Assembly: GCA_944321955.1 (NCBI GenBank)
Contig: CALUNG010000008.1
Coordinates: 40,183 to 104,182, forward strand
Source: an uncultured Alistipes sp.
GTDB lineage: Bacteria; Bacteroidota; Bacteroidia; Bacteroidales; Rikenellaceae
Direction of reading: 5' to 3'
DNA length: 64,000 nucleotides
Shown: piece after piece, positions 1 through 9,144 of the stretch
Numbering within the stretch: the first letter of the stretch is position 1
Layout of the letters: each line of letters opens with the position of its first letter
Notes under the pieces: generated by a model
What the model was told of the DNA's origin: nothing
Seen by the model: only the letters and a program-made list of their open reading frames with translations
The model's database searches: none
Translations under genes and position numbers: made by a program

Positions 1-60
1 TCTTCGGGTAGAATCCGGACCAGCCAGTGCAAGCCTGACGGGGATTTTGAATATGAATGA
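1..60 (+). CDS. possible 3' end of an upstream gene (partial)
   Basis: In frame 1 the first 57 bases are open and end with TGA at 58-60, overlapping the mfd start codon at 53 by 8 bases. Short overlaps are common between co-transcribed genes here (for example at 33359 and 60084), so this may be the C-terminus of an upstream neighbour ending in Asp-Phe-Glu-Tyr-Glu. Only 19 residues are visible, no family can be recognised, and the mfd frame is also open to the window edge, so it could be non-coding. Confidence 0.25.
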   Translation, partial: SSGRIRTSQCKPDGDFEYE

Positions 61-3000
61 TGTTTTACGGCTCTTCGCCGACGCAAAGTCGCTGGCGAAG
101 CTATGTAAGGAACTTAAGAGAAAGAGCGCTACCGTTCAACTCAACGAGTTGGTCGGCGGGGCTCTTTCGCCTTATTCCGCAGCGGCGATAGCGCGTTGCG
201 GTGGGCTGCACGTCTTCGTCGCCGAAGACCGCGATGCAGCCGCATATCTGATGAACGACTTCTATGCCTTGCTCGACGAGGAGCGTGTCTACTTCTTTCC
301 ATCGTCGTACAAGCACTCCATAACCTACGGAACCGAAGATGCCCAGGGTGTCGTGCAGCGCACCAATACGATGAACGCCATGCGTGGTGCGGCGCGCGAC
401 GGTTACATGATCGTCTGCACCTATCCCGAGGCTTTGGCCGAGGGAGTGGTGGATCCCGATACGATGAACGGCGGCATGTTGTCCGTCGCCGTCGGCGACC
501 GCTGGCACATATCCGATCTGCGCGACAGGCTCGACAGCATGGGCTTCGTTCCGGTGGATTTCGTATATGAACCGGGGCAGTACTCCATACGTGGCGGTAT
601 CGTCGATATCTTTTCGTATTCGGAGAGCCGTCCGTATCGTCTCGATTTCTTCGACGACGATGTGGAGTCGATTCGCCTTTTCGACATTTCGAGTCAGCTG
701 TCGGCCGACAAGGTCGAGCGTGCCGACATCGTCCCGGACATGAATGTCCGTTCCGACGCAAAGGTGTCGCTTGCACGGTTCGCCGGTGATGCTACCTATT
801 GGTTCTTCGATGCGGACTACGCCTTGCGCAAGGTCGACGATCTGCGTCGCAGGATGTTGGGCGAAATGGATGATCCGTCGCGTATCGACACCATGATGAC
901 CAGCCGCAAGGCCCTGATTGCCGACATGGCCGACAGCCGCGTCATGCTGTTGCGCAACAATCTGCCGGAACGTCCGGCCGATGCCACCGTGGCGTTCTCG
1001 ACGTCGCCGCAGCCGTCGTTCAACAAAAATTTCGAGATACTGGCCGACGATATCGTCTCGCATACCGAACAGGGATACCGGTGCTATATTCTCTCCGAGA
1101 ATCGAGCCCAGATCGAGCGCCTCGGCAACATATTCCACCAGATAGGACACGGCGAAGCCGACATGAAGTCGCTGCCGCTGACGCTGCATTCCGGTTTCAT
1201 CGACCACAACCTGAAGTTGTGCCTCTATACCGATCACCAGATCTTCGACCGCTATCAGCGTTACCGTATCAACGGCGAGATCAAGCGTGACGAGCAGATG
1301 ACCGTTGCCGAACTCAATGCCCTGCAGGTCGGCGACTATGTGGTGCACATCGATCACGGCGTGGGGCGTTTCGGCGGACTGGTCAAGATAAATGAGAACG
1401 GCAAGGTGCACGAGGCCATAAAACTCATATACAAGGACAATGACGTTCTGTTTGTCAATGTCCATGCCCTGCACCGCATATCGCGTTACAAGAGCGGCGA
1501 CGGCGAACCGCCAAAGATATACAAGCTCGGCGGCGGAGCATGGCAGAAGTTGAAGAATGCCACAAAGAAGGCCGTCAAGGACATATCGCGCGAACTCATT
1601 GCCCTCTATGCACGACGCAAGGCGAGCAAGGGTTTCGCCTTCTCGCATGACTCGTATCTGCAGCAGGAACTCGAGGCCTCGTTCATGTGGGAGGATACGC
1701 CCGACCAGCAGGCCGCGACCGAGGCGGTGAAGCGCGACATGGAGTCCGAACAGCCGATGGACCGCCTGATATGCGGCGACGTCGGTTTCGGAAAGACCGA
1801 GGTGGCCATACGTGCCGCCTTCAAGGCGGCGGTCGACGGCAAGCAGACGGCCGTGCTTGTGCCGACGACGATTCTGGCGTTGCAGCATTACCGTTCGTTC
1901 ATGGAGCGTCTGCGCGATCTGCCTGTCAGGGTCGAGTATCTGAACCGTACGAAGAGCGCCAAAGAGACACGCCAGATACTCGAGGATCTGGCTGCCGGCA
2001 AGATAGACATACTTATCGGTACGCACAAGATATTGGGCAAGAACGTCCGGTTCCATGATCTCGGGTTGCTTATAATCGACGAGGAGCAGAAGTTCGGTGT
2101 CGCAGCCAAGGAGAAACTGACGCAGATGAGCGTCAACGTCGATACGCTGACACTCACGGCTACGCCCATACCGCGTACGCTGCAGTTCTCGCTGATGGGT
2201 TCGCGCGACCTTTCGGTCATCTCGACACCGCCGCCCAACCGCCGCCCGATAGTTACGGAGTCTCATGTCTGGTCCGAGGATGTGATACGCGACGCCATCG
2301 ATGCGGAACTCGCACGCAACGGACAGGTGTACTTCATCCACAACAAGATCGAGGATCTCGACCGGTTGCGCGATACTATAAAACGACTCTGCCCGTCGGC
2401 CAGAGTGGAAATAGCCCATGGACGCATGCCGGCCGAACAGGTCGAAAAGCTGATCATGGATTTCATATATGGAGATTTCGACGTGCTGATATCGACGACC
2501 ATAGTCGAGAGCGGCATAGACATTCCAAATGTGAATACCATAATCATAAACGATGCCCAGAATTTCGGGCTGAGCGACCTGCACCAGCTGCGCGGACGTG
2601 TCGGCCGCAGCGACAAGAAGGCGTACTGTTACCTGCTGACGCCACCTGACGAGCTGCTTACAAGCGATGCCCGTCGCAGACTGCGGGCCATCGAGGAGTT
2701 TTCGGATCTGGGCTCTGGGTTCAATATCGCCATGCAGGATCTCGACATAAGGGGTGCGGGCAACCTGTTGGGAGCCGAGCAGAGCGGATTCATCGCCGAC
2801 ATCGGTTTCGAGACATACCAGAAGATCATGCGGGAGGCCATTGCCGAGTTGCGCGCCGAAGGTGTCGACGTCTCGAGCATGTCCGACAACGAACAGAAGG
2901 TCCTGGGCAACATGAACTTCATAGATGATGCCGTAATCGAGATCGATACACCGGCCGAACTGCCGGAGTCGTACGTACGCCAGCAGGCTGAACGTCTTCG

Positions 3001-3367
3001 TCTATACCGCGAACTCGATTCGCTGCATGACGAGGAGTCGCTGAAACGTTTCGGCGATCATCTGAAGGACCGTTTCGGCGAGTTGCCGCAGGCGGCAGTC
3101 GAACTGCTCAACGTGGTGCGTCTGCGCTGGGAGGCCGTAAGGCTCGGCATGGAGCGTGTCAAGATCAAGAACGGCCTGATGATAGTGCAGTTCGTGGGCG
3201 ATTCGTCGTCGCCGTTCTACAAGAGCGATACCTTTATGGATCTGTTACGCAAGGTAACGGCCAAACCCGACCGGTTCGTGTTGAAACAGCATGGTGACCG
3301 CCTCGCCATGACTGTACGTCGCGTGGGTAGCGTCGCCGAGGCTTGCGAAGTGCTTAAGGAGTTGTAA
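53..3367 (+). CDS. mfd: transcription-repair coupling factor Mfd
   Basis: Mfd is a DNA translocase that displaces RNA polymerase stalled at lesions and recruits UvrA for nucleotide excision repair. At 1104 residues it has the family's usual size. The N-terminal UvrB-like region comes first, then the CarD-like RNA-polymerase interaction domain near residues 424-490 (VGDYVVHIDHGVGRF). The superfamily 2 helicase core follows, with Walker A GDVGFGKT at 575-582, the DEEQ box at 676-679, TATPIPRTL, and GRVGRSDKKAYCY. A C-terminal TRCF domain ends the protein. The ATG at 53 is preferred over an in-frame TTG at 47 because it gives the usual short N-terminus (MNDVLRLF). coaX starts 14 bases downstream and may be co-transcribed. 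The assignment is secure from whole-protein recognition. Confidence 0.98.
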   Translation: MNDVLRLFADAKSLAKLCKELKRKSATVQLNELVGGALSPYSAAAIARCGGLHVFVAEDRDAAAYLMNDFYALLDEERVYFFPSSYKHSITYGTEDAQGVVQRTNTMNAMRGAARDGYMIVCTYPEALAEGVVDPDTMNGGMLSVAVGDRWHISDLRDRLDSMGFVPVDFVYEPGQYSIRGGIVDIFSYSESRPYRLDFFDDDVESIRLFDISSQLSADKVERADIVPDMNVRSDAKVSLARFAGDATYWFFDADYALRKVDDLRRRMLGEMDDPSRIDTMMTSRKALIADMADSRVMLLRNNLPERPADATVAFSTSPQPSFNKNFEILADDIVSHTEQGYRCYILSENRAQIERLGNIFHQIGHGEADMKSLPLTLHSGFIDHNLKLCLYTDHQIFDRYQRYRINGEIKRDEQMTVAELNALQVGDYVVHIDHGVGRFGGLVKINENGKVHEAIKLIYKDNDVLFVNVHALHRISRYKSGDGEPPKIYKLGGGAWQKLKNATKKAVKDISRELIALYARRKASKGFAFSHDSYLQQELEASFMWEDTPDQQAATEAVKRDMESEQPMDRLICGDVGFGKTEVAIRAAFKAAVDGKQTAVLVPTTILALQHYRSFMERLRDLPVRVEYLNRTKSAKETRQILEDLAAGKIDILIGTHKILGKNVRFHDLGLLIIDEEQKFGVAAKEKLTQMSVNVDTLTLTATPIPRTLQFSLMGSRDLSVISTPPPNRRPIVTESHVWSEDVIRDAIDAELARNGQVYFIHNKIEDLDRLRDTIKRLCPSARVEIAHGRMPAEQVEKLIMDFIYGDFDVLISTTIVESGIDIPNVNTIIINDAQNFGLSDLHQLRGRVGRSDKKAYCYLLTPPDELLTSDARRRLRAIEEFSDLGSGFNIAMQDLDIRGAGNLLGAEQSGFIADIGFETYQKIMREAIAELRAEGVDVSSMSDNEQKVLGNMNFIDDAVIEIDTPAELPESYVRQQAERLRLYRELDSLHDEESLKRFGDHLKDRFGELPQAAVELLNVVRLRWEAVRLGMERVKIKNGLMIVQFVGDSSSPFYKSDTFMDLLRKVTAKPDRFVLKQHGDRLAMTVRRVGSVAEACEVLKEL

Positions 3368-3381
3368 TTTTGCGTAAAAAG

Positions 3382-4119
3382 ATGAATTTAGTCATAGACA
3401 TAGGCAATACTTTGGTCAAGAGTGCCGTTATTGAGAGTGACAGAATAATAGACCAACGACGTACGGCAAATGTGACGGATTATTTCATCGACCGGCTGTT
3501 GGCCGATTATCCGTCCATTGACAAGGCGATAGTGGCATCGACGGGCACAGGTGGTGAGCGTGTGTGCGGAATGCTTGGTGGAAGGGTGGATTATCTGCTT
3601 CACTTCTCATCCGATACGGCTATTCCGTTGGAGAATGGGTATGGGTCGCCGCAGACCCTCGGTGCCGACCGTCTTGCTTCAGCCGTAGGGGCCCAGACTC
3701 TGTACGGACGCAGGAACATGTTGATCGTCGATTTCGGTACGGCCATAACTTATGATGTTGTTGCGGACGGGGTATTTCTCGGAGGCAACATATCGCTCGG
3801 TCTGGGATCGCGGTTGCGCGCCCTGCATGAGTATACGGCAAAATTGCCGCTGTGCGAACCGACCGATGCGGTCATGCTTTTCGGTACCGATACCGAAAGC
3901 GCGATAGAGCAGGGTGCCATGAGCGGGATTGCCTATGAAACAGAGGGCTATATTGCTGCAATCGGTGCAAAATACGACGATTTGTGCATAATTTTTACGG
4001 GTGGAGATGCAAAATACTTTGTTAAAAGAATTAAAAACACGATATTTGCAAATTGTGATTTGACCGTGTACGGATTGAATATAATTTTGGAATACAATGC
4101 AACGAGGAGTATTGAGTAG
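3382..4119 (+). CDS. coaX: type III pantothenate kinase
   Basis: CoaX phosphorylates pantothenate with ATP, the first committed step of coenzyme A synthesis. It belongs to the ASKHA fold (BvgA accessory/type III family) and is resistant to CoA feedback. The 245-residue protein has the diagnostic N-terminal phosphate loop DIGNTLVKSAV, then GADRLASAVGA and the metal-binding DFGTAITYDVV, followed by GGNISLGLGSRLRAL and the C-terminal FTGGDAKYF. The ATG at 3382 puts the DIGNT loop near the N-terminus as in relatives; an in-frame TTG at 3370 is less likely. Its 3' end overlaps the possible start of the next gene (4097), which suggests an operon with the envelope genes downstream, a gene order familiar from Bacteroidales. 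Confidence 0.96.
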   Translation: MNLVIDIGNTLVKSAVIESDRIIDQRRTANVTDYFIDRLLADYPSIDKAIVASTGTGGERVCGMLGGRVDYLLHFSSDTAIPLENGYGSPQTLGADRLASAVGAQTLYGRRNMLIVDFGTAITYDVVADGVFLGGNISLGLGSRLRALHEYTAKLPLCEPTDAVMLFGTDTESAIEQGAMSGIAYETEGYIAAIGAKYDDLCIIFTGGDAKYFVKRIKNTIFANCDLTVYGLNIILEYNATRSIE

Positions 4120-5494
4120 TAGCGTGATGAGGACTGTCGTCGCCGTTGTGGCCCTGTCGGGGTTCGCAACGCTGAAGTCGCATGCGCAGACCAGCAGCAC
4201 CAACGCTTTTTCGCCGTATTCGATGTTCGGTGTGGGTGAGCTCAGCACGCAGGGTACGCTTCCGATGCGTTCAATGGGCGGAGTCGGACTTGCCTGGCGC
4301 AGTTCGGCCATGACGAGCCTGCTCAATCCGGCCGGTTACAGCGCCACCATGCAGAAAAGTTTCATATTCAATTTCGGCGTGGAGGGCATGAACATCGTCA
4401 ACTCGCAGAACAAATACGATGCTTCGGGCAACAAGACGGGACTGGCCAAAAATGCCAAGAACTCGGTCAACTTCCATGACATAGCCCTTCAGATGCCGCT
4501 GGCCAAGGGACTGGGTCTCGGTTTGAGTCTTACGCCGTACAGCAGTGTAGGCTACAACATGACCGCAACCGAACAGAGCGAGGACATATGGGGCCAGATA
4601 GGTCGCGTACAATATAATTATACGGGTGAAGGCGACATCACGGAGGTCAAGCTCGGCGTAGGCTGGGAGATATTCAAAAACTTCTCGCTGGGTGTTGCCG
4701 GCATGTACTACTGGGGCGATATCGACCGCAGTTATACAGCTTCGGTGACGAACGACGTGGTCGGTGTGGGCAACTATTCTTCGACCATCGGTACGGACAA
4801 TTACAGCGTATCGAGTTTCAAGTTTCAGGCGGGTCTGCAGTACAGCATCATCGCCAATGACAAGCGCATGCTGACCGTCGGTGCGACTTATGACATGGGA
4901 GGCAGCCTGCGTCCGAAACTGACACGCAACATCTATAACGACGACAGCAACTCGACGACCGTAACCTACGAAAACAGCAGCAGCGAGATACGTCTGCCCG
5001 AACAGTGGGCTGCCGGCATATTCTATCAGGATGCACGTTTCGCGGCCGGATTCGATTACGTCTATCAGAACTGGGGCGCCAAAAATACCAAGATATCGGA
5101 GAATATCTACGGCGGATATGCGGTATCGTATGTCAATACCAGTACCTTCAAGGTCGGTTTCGAGTATACGCCGAACCGCTTTGACGTGCGTCACTACTAC
5201 AACCGCATGTCCTACCGCATAGGTTTCCGTTACGGAGGCTACTATCTGAGCTATCAGGATCGCAAGCTCGACCAGTATGCCATCACGGCCGGCATAGGTT
5301 TCCCGATAAGGTTCCTGGGGGCTTCGGGCATCGATTTCGGAGTGGAGTTCGGAGGACGCGGCTCGCTCGGAAGCATCAAAAGCAGCATCAGCAACGCCCG
5401 CATAGGCCTTGTCAAGCAGCAGTATGTGAAGATAGCTATCGGCCTGACGATGTTCGGCGAGGACTACTGGTTCGTGAGACCCAAATACGATTAA
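4097..5494 (+). CDS. putative outer-membrane beta-barrel protein downstream of coaX
   Basis: This 465-residue protein begins with an export signal (MRTVVAVVALSGFATLKSHAQ if translated from the ATG at 4127) and then has alternating hydrophobic/aromatic strands, Gly-rich turns and a closing segment ending in an aromatic-rich strand, as expected for an outer-membrane beta-barrel. The motif SMGGVGLAWRSSAMTSLLNPA resembles the N-terminus of FadL/PorV-like barrels, where a hatch precedes the barrel. The specific substrate or role is unknown. The ATG at 4097 overlaps coaX by 23 bases; starting at 4127 gives a cleaner signal peptide and removes the overlap, so the start is undecided. It lies in a cluster with lptC and periplasmic proteins, consistent with an envelope role. 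Confidence 0.8.
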   Translation: MQRGVLSSSVMRTVVAVVALSGFATLKSHAQTSSTNAFSPYSMFGVGELSTQGTLPMRSMGGVGLAWRSSAMTSLLNPAGYSATMQKSFIFNFGVEGMNIVNSQNKYDASGNKTGLAKNAKNSVNFHDIALQMPLAKGLGLGLSLTPYSSVGYNMTATEQSEDIWGQIGRVQYNYTGEGDITEVKLGVGWEIFKNFSLGVAGMYYWGDIDRSYTASVTNDVVGVGNYSSTIGTDNYSVSSFKFQAGLQYSIIANDKRMLTVGATYDMGGSLRPKLTRNIYNDDSNSTTVTYENSSSEIRLPEQWAAGIFYQDARFAAGFDYVYQNWGAKNTKISENIYGGYAVSYVNTSTFKVGFEYTPNRFDVRHYYNRMSYRIGFRYGGYYLSYQDRKLDQYAITAGIGFPIRFLGASGIDFGVEFGGRGSLGSIKSSISNARIGLVKQQYVKIAIGLTMFGEDYWFVRPKYD

Positions 5495-5521
5495 TCTGGT
5501 AACAACTTAAAATAAAGAAAT

Positions 5522-6871
5522 ATGAAAAGCATCAGGACTATTTTGACAGTGGCATTGGCCGCCGTATGTATTTCTGGCTATGCGCAGGATTTCAGCGATC
5601 CTCGTTATGCCAAGTGGGGCGATACGCCCGAACAGCGCAAGGAGAATATCTTGAACAGTACTTTTCTCAAGGAGTCGATCGACAATCGTGATTACGGATC
5701 GGCTACCGATTATCTGAAGGCTCTTGTCGAGAAGTGCCCGACGGCTTCGGAGAATATCTATGTAAACGGTATCCGTCTTTACAAGAACAAGATTGCCCGT
5801 GCCAAGAGCGTAGCCGAGAAGAAGGGTTATGTCGATTCGCTGATGTGGGTATACGATCTCCGAAACCAGTATTTCGGATCGCATCCCAAGCGCGGTACGG
5901 CATATATCCTCGACCGTAAGGCCCGTGAGCTGCTTACCTATGACCAGTCTGACCGTGCCGGTATCCGCAAGGCATTCGAAGAGGCTATCGATGCGGCCGT
6001 CAAGGCTTACGGCAAAGCTGATCCGGAGCTGATGGCCATCTACTTCAAGAATCTGTGCGACGATTATGCCGTAGACGAGGTAAGTGCGGACTATGTGCTT
6101 TCCGCATACGAGAAGCTTGCGCCCATGTTCGAAAACATAGCCCCCGATCAGCTTGAGTCTAAAGAGCAGTTTGAAACCTGTTTCAGCATGAGCGGCGCCG
6201 CAAGCTGTGACAAGCTCGAGGCGTTGTACAAGGACAAGATTGCGGCAAATCCCGATGACGTGGATATGCTCGAGCAGGCTGTTACGCTTATGTTGCGTGC
6301 CGGTTGCGAGTCGGATTTCTTCCTGCAGACCGCAGAAAAATATTATTCTCTGAAACCTTCGGCAGATACGGCTCTCGCCCTTGCCCAGGTTTTCCAGAAC
6401 AAGAAGGATTTCGATAAGGCCAATACATATTTGCGTGAGGCTGTGGCTTCGGAGACTGTTCCGGCCGAGCGTGTTAAGCTTCTGGTTCGTATTGCAGTCG
6501 TAGAGTTGGCGGCTCAGCGTTACAACGAGGCCGTTACGGCAGCCCGCGATGCTATCGCCATCGAGCCCGAGAACGGTTATGCATATTTCATCCTTGCACA
6601 GGCCTATGCTCTCGGCAACGGCTCGTGCTCGGGTCTTGCTAAGGACGCTTCGTACTGGGTGGCGTACGATACGATGACAAAGGCCATATCGCTGCTCGAC
6701 AGCGAACCCGAAACTCAGAAGGATGCACGTACGTTCCAGGCTGCATATCGTGGCTATTTCCCGACAGCCGAGGAGTGCTTCTTCAACGAACTTCAGGAGG
6801 GTTCGACCTATACGGTAAGTTGCGGCGCTGCACGTGGCATCTCGACTTCGGTACGCTTCCGCGCACAGTAA
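5522..6871 (+). CDS. exported tetratricopeptide-repeat protein
   Basis: The 449-residue product starts with a typical signal peptide (MKSIRTILTVALAAVCISGYAQ, cleavage likely after AYAQ-like GYAQ), so it should be periplasmic or attached to the outer membrane. The remainder is helical and Ala/Tyr-rich. TPR-like helix pairs are seen near residues 280-400, for example DTALALAQVFQNKKDFDKANTYL and RYNEAVTAARDAIAIEPENGYAYFILAQAYAL. No catalytic motif is visible. TPR proteins generally act as assembly scaffolds. Its place between an outer-membrane protein and lptC suggests envelope biogenesis, but no function can be assigned. It is co-directional with both neighbours (27 and 9 bases apart), so an operon is likely. 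Confidence 0.85.
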   Translation: MKSIRTILTVALAAVCISGYAQDFSDPRYAKWGDTPEQRKENILNSTFLKESIDNRDYGSATDYLKALVEKCPTASENIYVNGIRLYKNKIARAKSVAEKKGYVDSLMWVYDLRNQYFGSHPKRGTAYILDRKARELLTYDQSDRAGIRKAFEEAIDAAVKAYGKADPELMAIYFKNLCDDYAVDEVSADYVLSAYEKLAPMFENIAPDQLESKEQFETCFSMSGAASCDKLEALYKDKIAANPDDVDMLEQAVTLMLRAGCESDFFLQTAEKYYSLKPSADTALALAQVFQNKKDFDKANTYLREAVASETVPAERVKLLVRIAVVELAAQRYNEAVTAARDAIAIEPENGYAYFILAQAYALGNGSCSGLAKDASYWVAYDTMTKAISLLDSEPETQKDARTFQAAYRGYFPTAEECFFNELQEGSTYTVSCGAARGISTSVRFRAQ

Positions 6872-6880
6872 TCCGCCTCT

Positions 6881-7780
6881 GTGTTCACAACTGTTAAATA
6901 TGCAATGGTAGCACTTTCCATGGTGGGAAGTGCTATCTTGCTATTCTCGTGCGACAAGACCGAGAAGGTTGCCGAAACGGAAAACAACGAAGCGTTGATG
7001 ACCGAGGAGAGCGAGAACCTTACGGTGTTGATGTCCGAGAACGGACAACGTTCATATTACTTCAAGACGCCGCTGCTCGAGGGGTATACGCTGGCCAAGG
7101 ACCCTTACCGCGAGTTTCGCAAGGGTATAGACATAACCACCTATCAGGATGATTCGCTTTCGACCGTAAACTCGACGCTCGTGGCCAATTATGCCATCTA
7201 TTACGAAAACCGCAAACTGTGGGAGGCCAAGGGCAATGTCGAGGTGGTGAAGTCTGACAGCACCAAACTATACACGCAGCAGCTCTTCTGGAATTCGATG
7301 ACCAAACGCATTTACTCGAATGTCGATACCAAGATCGTTACGGCTTCGGGAGACGTGTGGGTCGGCGAGGGCTTCGAATCCGACGAGGAACTGAAGCACT
7401 GGACATTCCGCCGTATGAAGGGCAAGATGCGTGTGGATGTATCGCAGGTAGACAACGGCAATACCGCATCGGATGCGGACAGCGTGGAGAAAAACGATGC
7501 GACGAACGATGAACGCGGTGACTCGGTTGCGAAGCCTGCACAGGAGGAAAAGACTGACGCTCCCGAGAGTGTGAAGCCGCAGAGATCGCAACCGGAGCCC
7601 GATCGGGAGAGAAATACCTCCGCATCCGGCGTGAAACGTATCGAGCCGGCCAAATCCGAACCTTTGCGGTCAACGGGTGCAAAGCCCGTGTCGATAAGAC
7701 AGACATCGGTGCAGGGTGATGCGAAACTTCGTATGAGACGCCCGGATGAGGCCGAAGTGCAGATCCGGAAAAATGAATAG
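6881..7780 (+). CDS. lptC: LPS export periplasmic protein LptC-like lipoprotein
   Basis: LptC bridges the LptBFG ABC transporter to the periplasmic LPS conduit. The 299-residue protein has an N-terminal hydrophobic segment ending in a lipobox-like LLFSC (Cys24), then an OstA/LptC-type beta-jellyroll (residues about 50-195) with SYYFKTPLLEGY, YENRKLWEAKGNVEVV and RIYSNVDTKIVTASGDVWVGEGFESDE. The remaining hundred or so residues are a charged, low-complexity tail rich in Ser, Glu and Arg, unusual compared with enterobacterial LptC but seen in Bacteroidales relatives. The GTG at 6881 keeps basic residues before the hydrophobic stretch; the ATG at 6905 would remove them. It lies 9 bases after the TPR gene and 3 bases before the next gene, so it is in an operon. 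Confidence 0.85.
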   Translation: MFTTVKYAMVALSMVGSAILLFSCDKTEKVAETENNEALMTEESENLTVLMSENGQRSYYFKTPLLEGYTLAKDPYREFRKGIDITTYQDDSLSTVNSTLVANYAIYYENRKLWEAKGNVEVVKSDSTKLYTQQLFWNSMTKRIYSNVDTKIVTASGDVWVGEGFESDEELKHWTFRRMKGKMRVDVSQVDNGNTASDADSVEKNDATNDERGDSVAKPAQEEKTDAPESVKPQRSQPEPDRERNTSASGVKRIEPAKSEPLRSTGAKPVSIRQTSVQGDAKLRMRRPDEAEVQIRKNE

Positions 7781-7783
7781 ACC

Positions 7784-9058
7784 ATGACAGAATCGATCGT
7801 CACATCCGTTACGTTCATAATCCTGATGCTGCTGCTTTCGGGATTTTTCTCGGGCATGGAGATAGCCTTTCTCAACAAGAACAGGCTCAAGCTCGAGATC
7901 GACCGCAAGCAGAGCCGCATGTTCGATTTCATTGCCGAGGTCTTTGCCCGCAATCCGGGACAGTACATCACGACGATACTTGTCGGCAACAACATTGCGC
8001 TGGTGGTCTATTCGCTCTGCATGTCGATGTTCCTGCGATCGCTGGCCTACATGTTCGGCTGGACCGACATCTTCGAAAACGGTTCGATATTGCTCGAGAC
8101 GATCATCCCGACGATCATCATCATTTTCGTCGCCGAATTCATTCCCAAGTCGGTATTCAAGAGCAATCCCAACTTCTATTACAGGTTCTTTGCGCCGGTC
8201 ATATACTTTTTCTACCTTTTGCTTTATCCCATAGCCCGTTTCACGACACTGCTGTCGTACGGGATATTGAGAATCTTCGGACGCAAGAATCTGCCTTCGG
8301 ACGCGGAGATGCACTTCGACCGCCGCGATCTGGAGAGTCTGCTCGATACCAACAACAACGACTCGCAGCATGAGCAGGAACCCGAGATCCGCATATTGCA
8401 GAATGCTCTGGATTTCGCCGATCTGCGCGTGCGCGACTGCATGGTCTCGCGTGTGGACATCGAGGCTGTGGACATAGCCGACACAACCATAAAGCAGCTT
8501 ACGGACCGCTTTGTCGAGACGATGTATTCGCGCATATTCGTATGGGAGGGCTCGATCGACAACATTATCGGCTATGTCAATTCGAAGAGCCTTTTCCATG
8601 AGCCCGAGAATATCCGCAGCGTATTGATGAAGGTGGACTATGTCGCCGAGACGCTGCCTTTGCAGAACATGCTCGAACGGTTCATGAAGAGCAAGAGCAA
8701 TGTGGCGGTGGTTATTGACGAGTTCGGCGGTACGGCCGGCATTATATCGCTCGAAGATGTTCTCGAACAGATATTCGGCGAGATCGAGGACGAACACGAT
8801 ACTCCCGAACTGATTGAAAAACAGGTCGGCGAACATGAGTATGTCTTCTCATGCAAGCTCGATGTCAAGTATCTGAACGAGAAATACGACCTTGGAATCG
8901 AGGAGAGCGACGAGTACGATACGCTGGCCGGATATATAATCTATACATACGAGGGGTTGCCTTCGGCAGGGGAGGTTCTCATGTTGGGCAACCTCCGCAT
9001 AAAAATCCTGCGGACTACACGTTCGAGAATCGACCTTGCAAGGGTGGAAATCTTGTGA
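7784..9058 (+). CDS. CNNM/HlyC-type membrane protein (DUF21-CBS-CorC_HlyC)
   Basis: This 424-residue protein shows the three-part structure of the hemolysin C/CorC/CNNM family. First comes a DUF21 membrane domain with hydrophobic segments in residues 1-150 (GFFSGMEIAFLNKNRLKLE, VGNNIALVVYS). A pair of CBS domains follows at about 200-325 (MVSRVDIEAVDIADTTIKQL; SNVAVVIDEFGGTAGIISLEDVLEQIFGEI). A CorC_HlyC regulatory domain closes the protein at about 335-424. Members are implicated in magnesium/cobalt export or in gliding-associated functions (GldE); the name hemolysin is historical. Which role applies here cannot be told from sequence. It is translated 3 bases after lptC. Confidence 0.9.
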   Translation: MTESIVTSVTFIILMLLLSGFFSGMEIAFLNKNRLKLEIDRKQSRMFDFIAEVFARNPGQYITTILVGNNIALVVYSLCMSMFLRSLAYMFGWTDIFENGSILLETIIPTIIIIFVAEFIPKSVFKSNPNFYYRFFAPVIYFFYLLLYPIARFTTLLSYGILRIFGRKNLPSDAEMHFDRRDLESLLDTNNNDSQHEQEPEIRILQNALDFADLRVRDCMVSRVDIEAVDIADTTIKQLTDRFVETMYSRIFVWEGSIDNIIGYVNSKSLFHEPENIRSVLMKVDYVAETLPLQNMLERFMKSKSNVAVVIDEFGGTAGIISLEDVLEQIFGEIEDEHDTPELIEKQVGEHEYVFSCKLDVKYLNEKYDLGIEESDEYDTLAGYIIYTYEGLPSAGEVLMLGNLRIKILRTTRSRIDLARVEIL

Positions 9059-9077
9059 AAATTCTAAAGCATAGCTG

Positions 9078-9107
9078 TTTGAATTAGGAATAAATTTACT
9101 ACCTTTG
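9078..9107 (+). promoter_or_regulatory. Bacteroidota-type promoter for the PpiD/SurA-like gene
   Basis: TTTG at 9078-9081 and TACCTTTG at 9100-9107 are separated by 18 bases, matching the Bacteroidota primary-sigma consensus (TTTG, about 19, TANNTTTG). It lies 38 bases before the ATG at 9145, giving the foldase gene its own promoter in addition to any read-through. Confidence 0.65.
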
Positions 9108-9144
9108 GAGGCTATTTTGAATAAAAAACAAATACAATAGTTAT

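Noticed and set aside
101-2584. 827-codon open frame antisense to mfd
   Set aside because: It mirrors the codon pattern of mfd; the translation has no domain and no promoter or start context.
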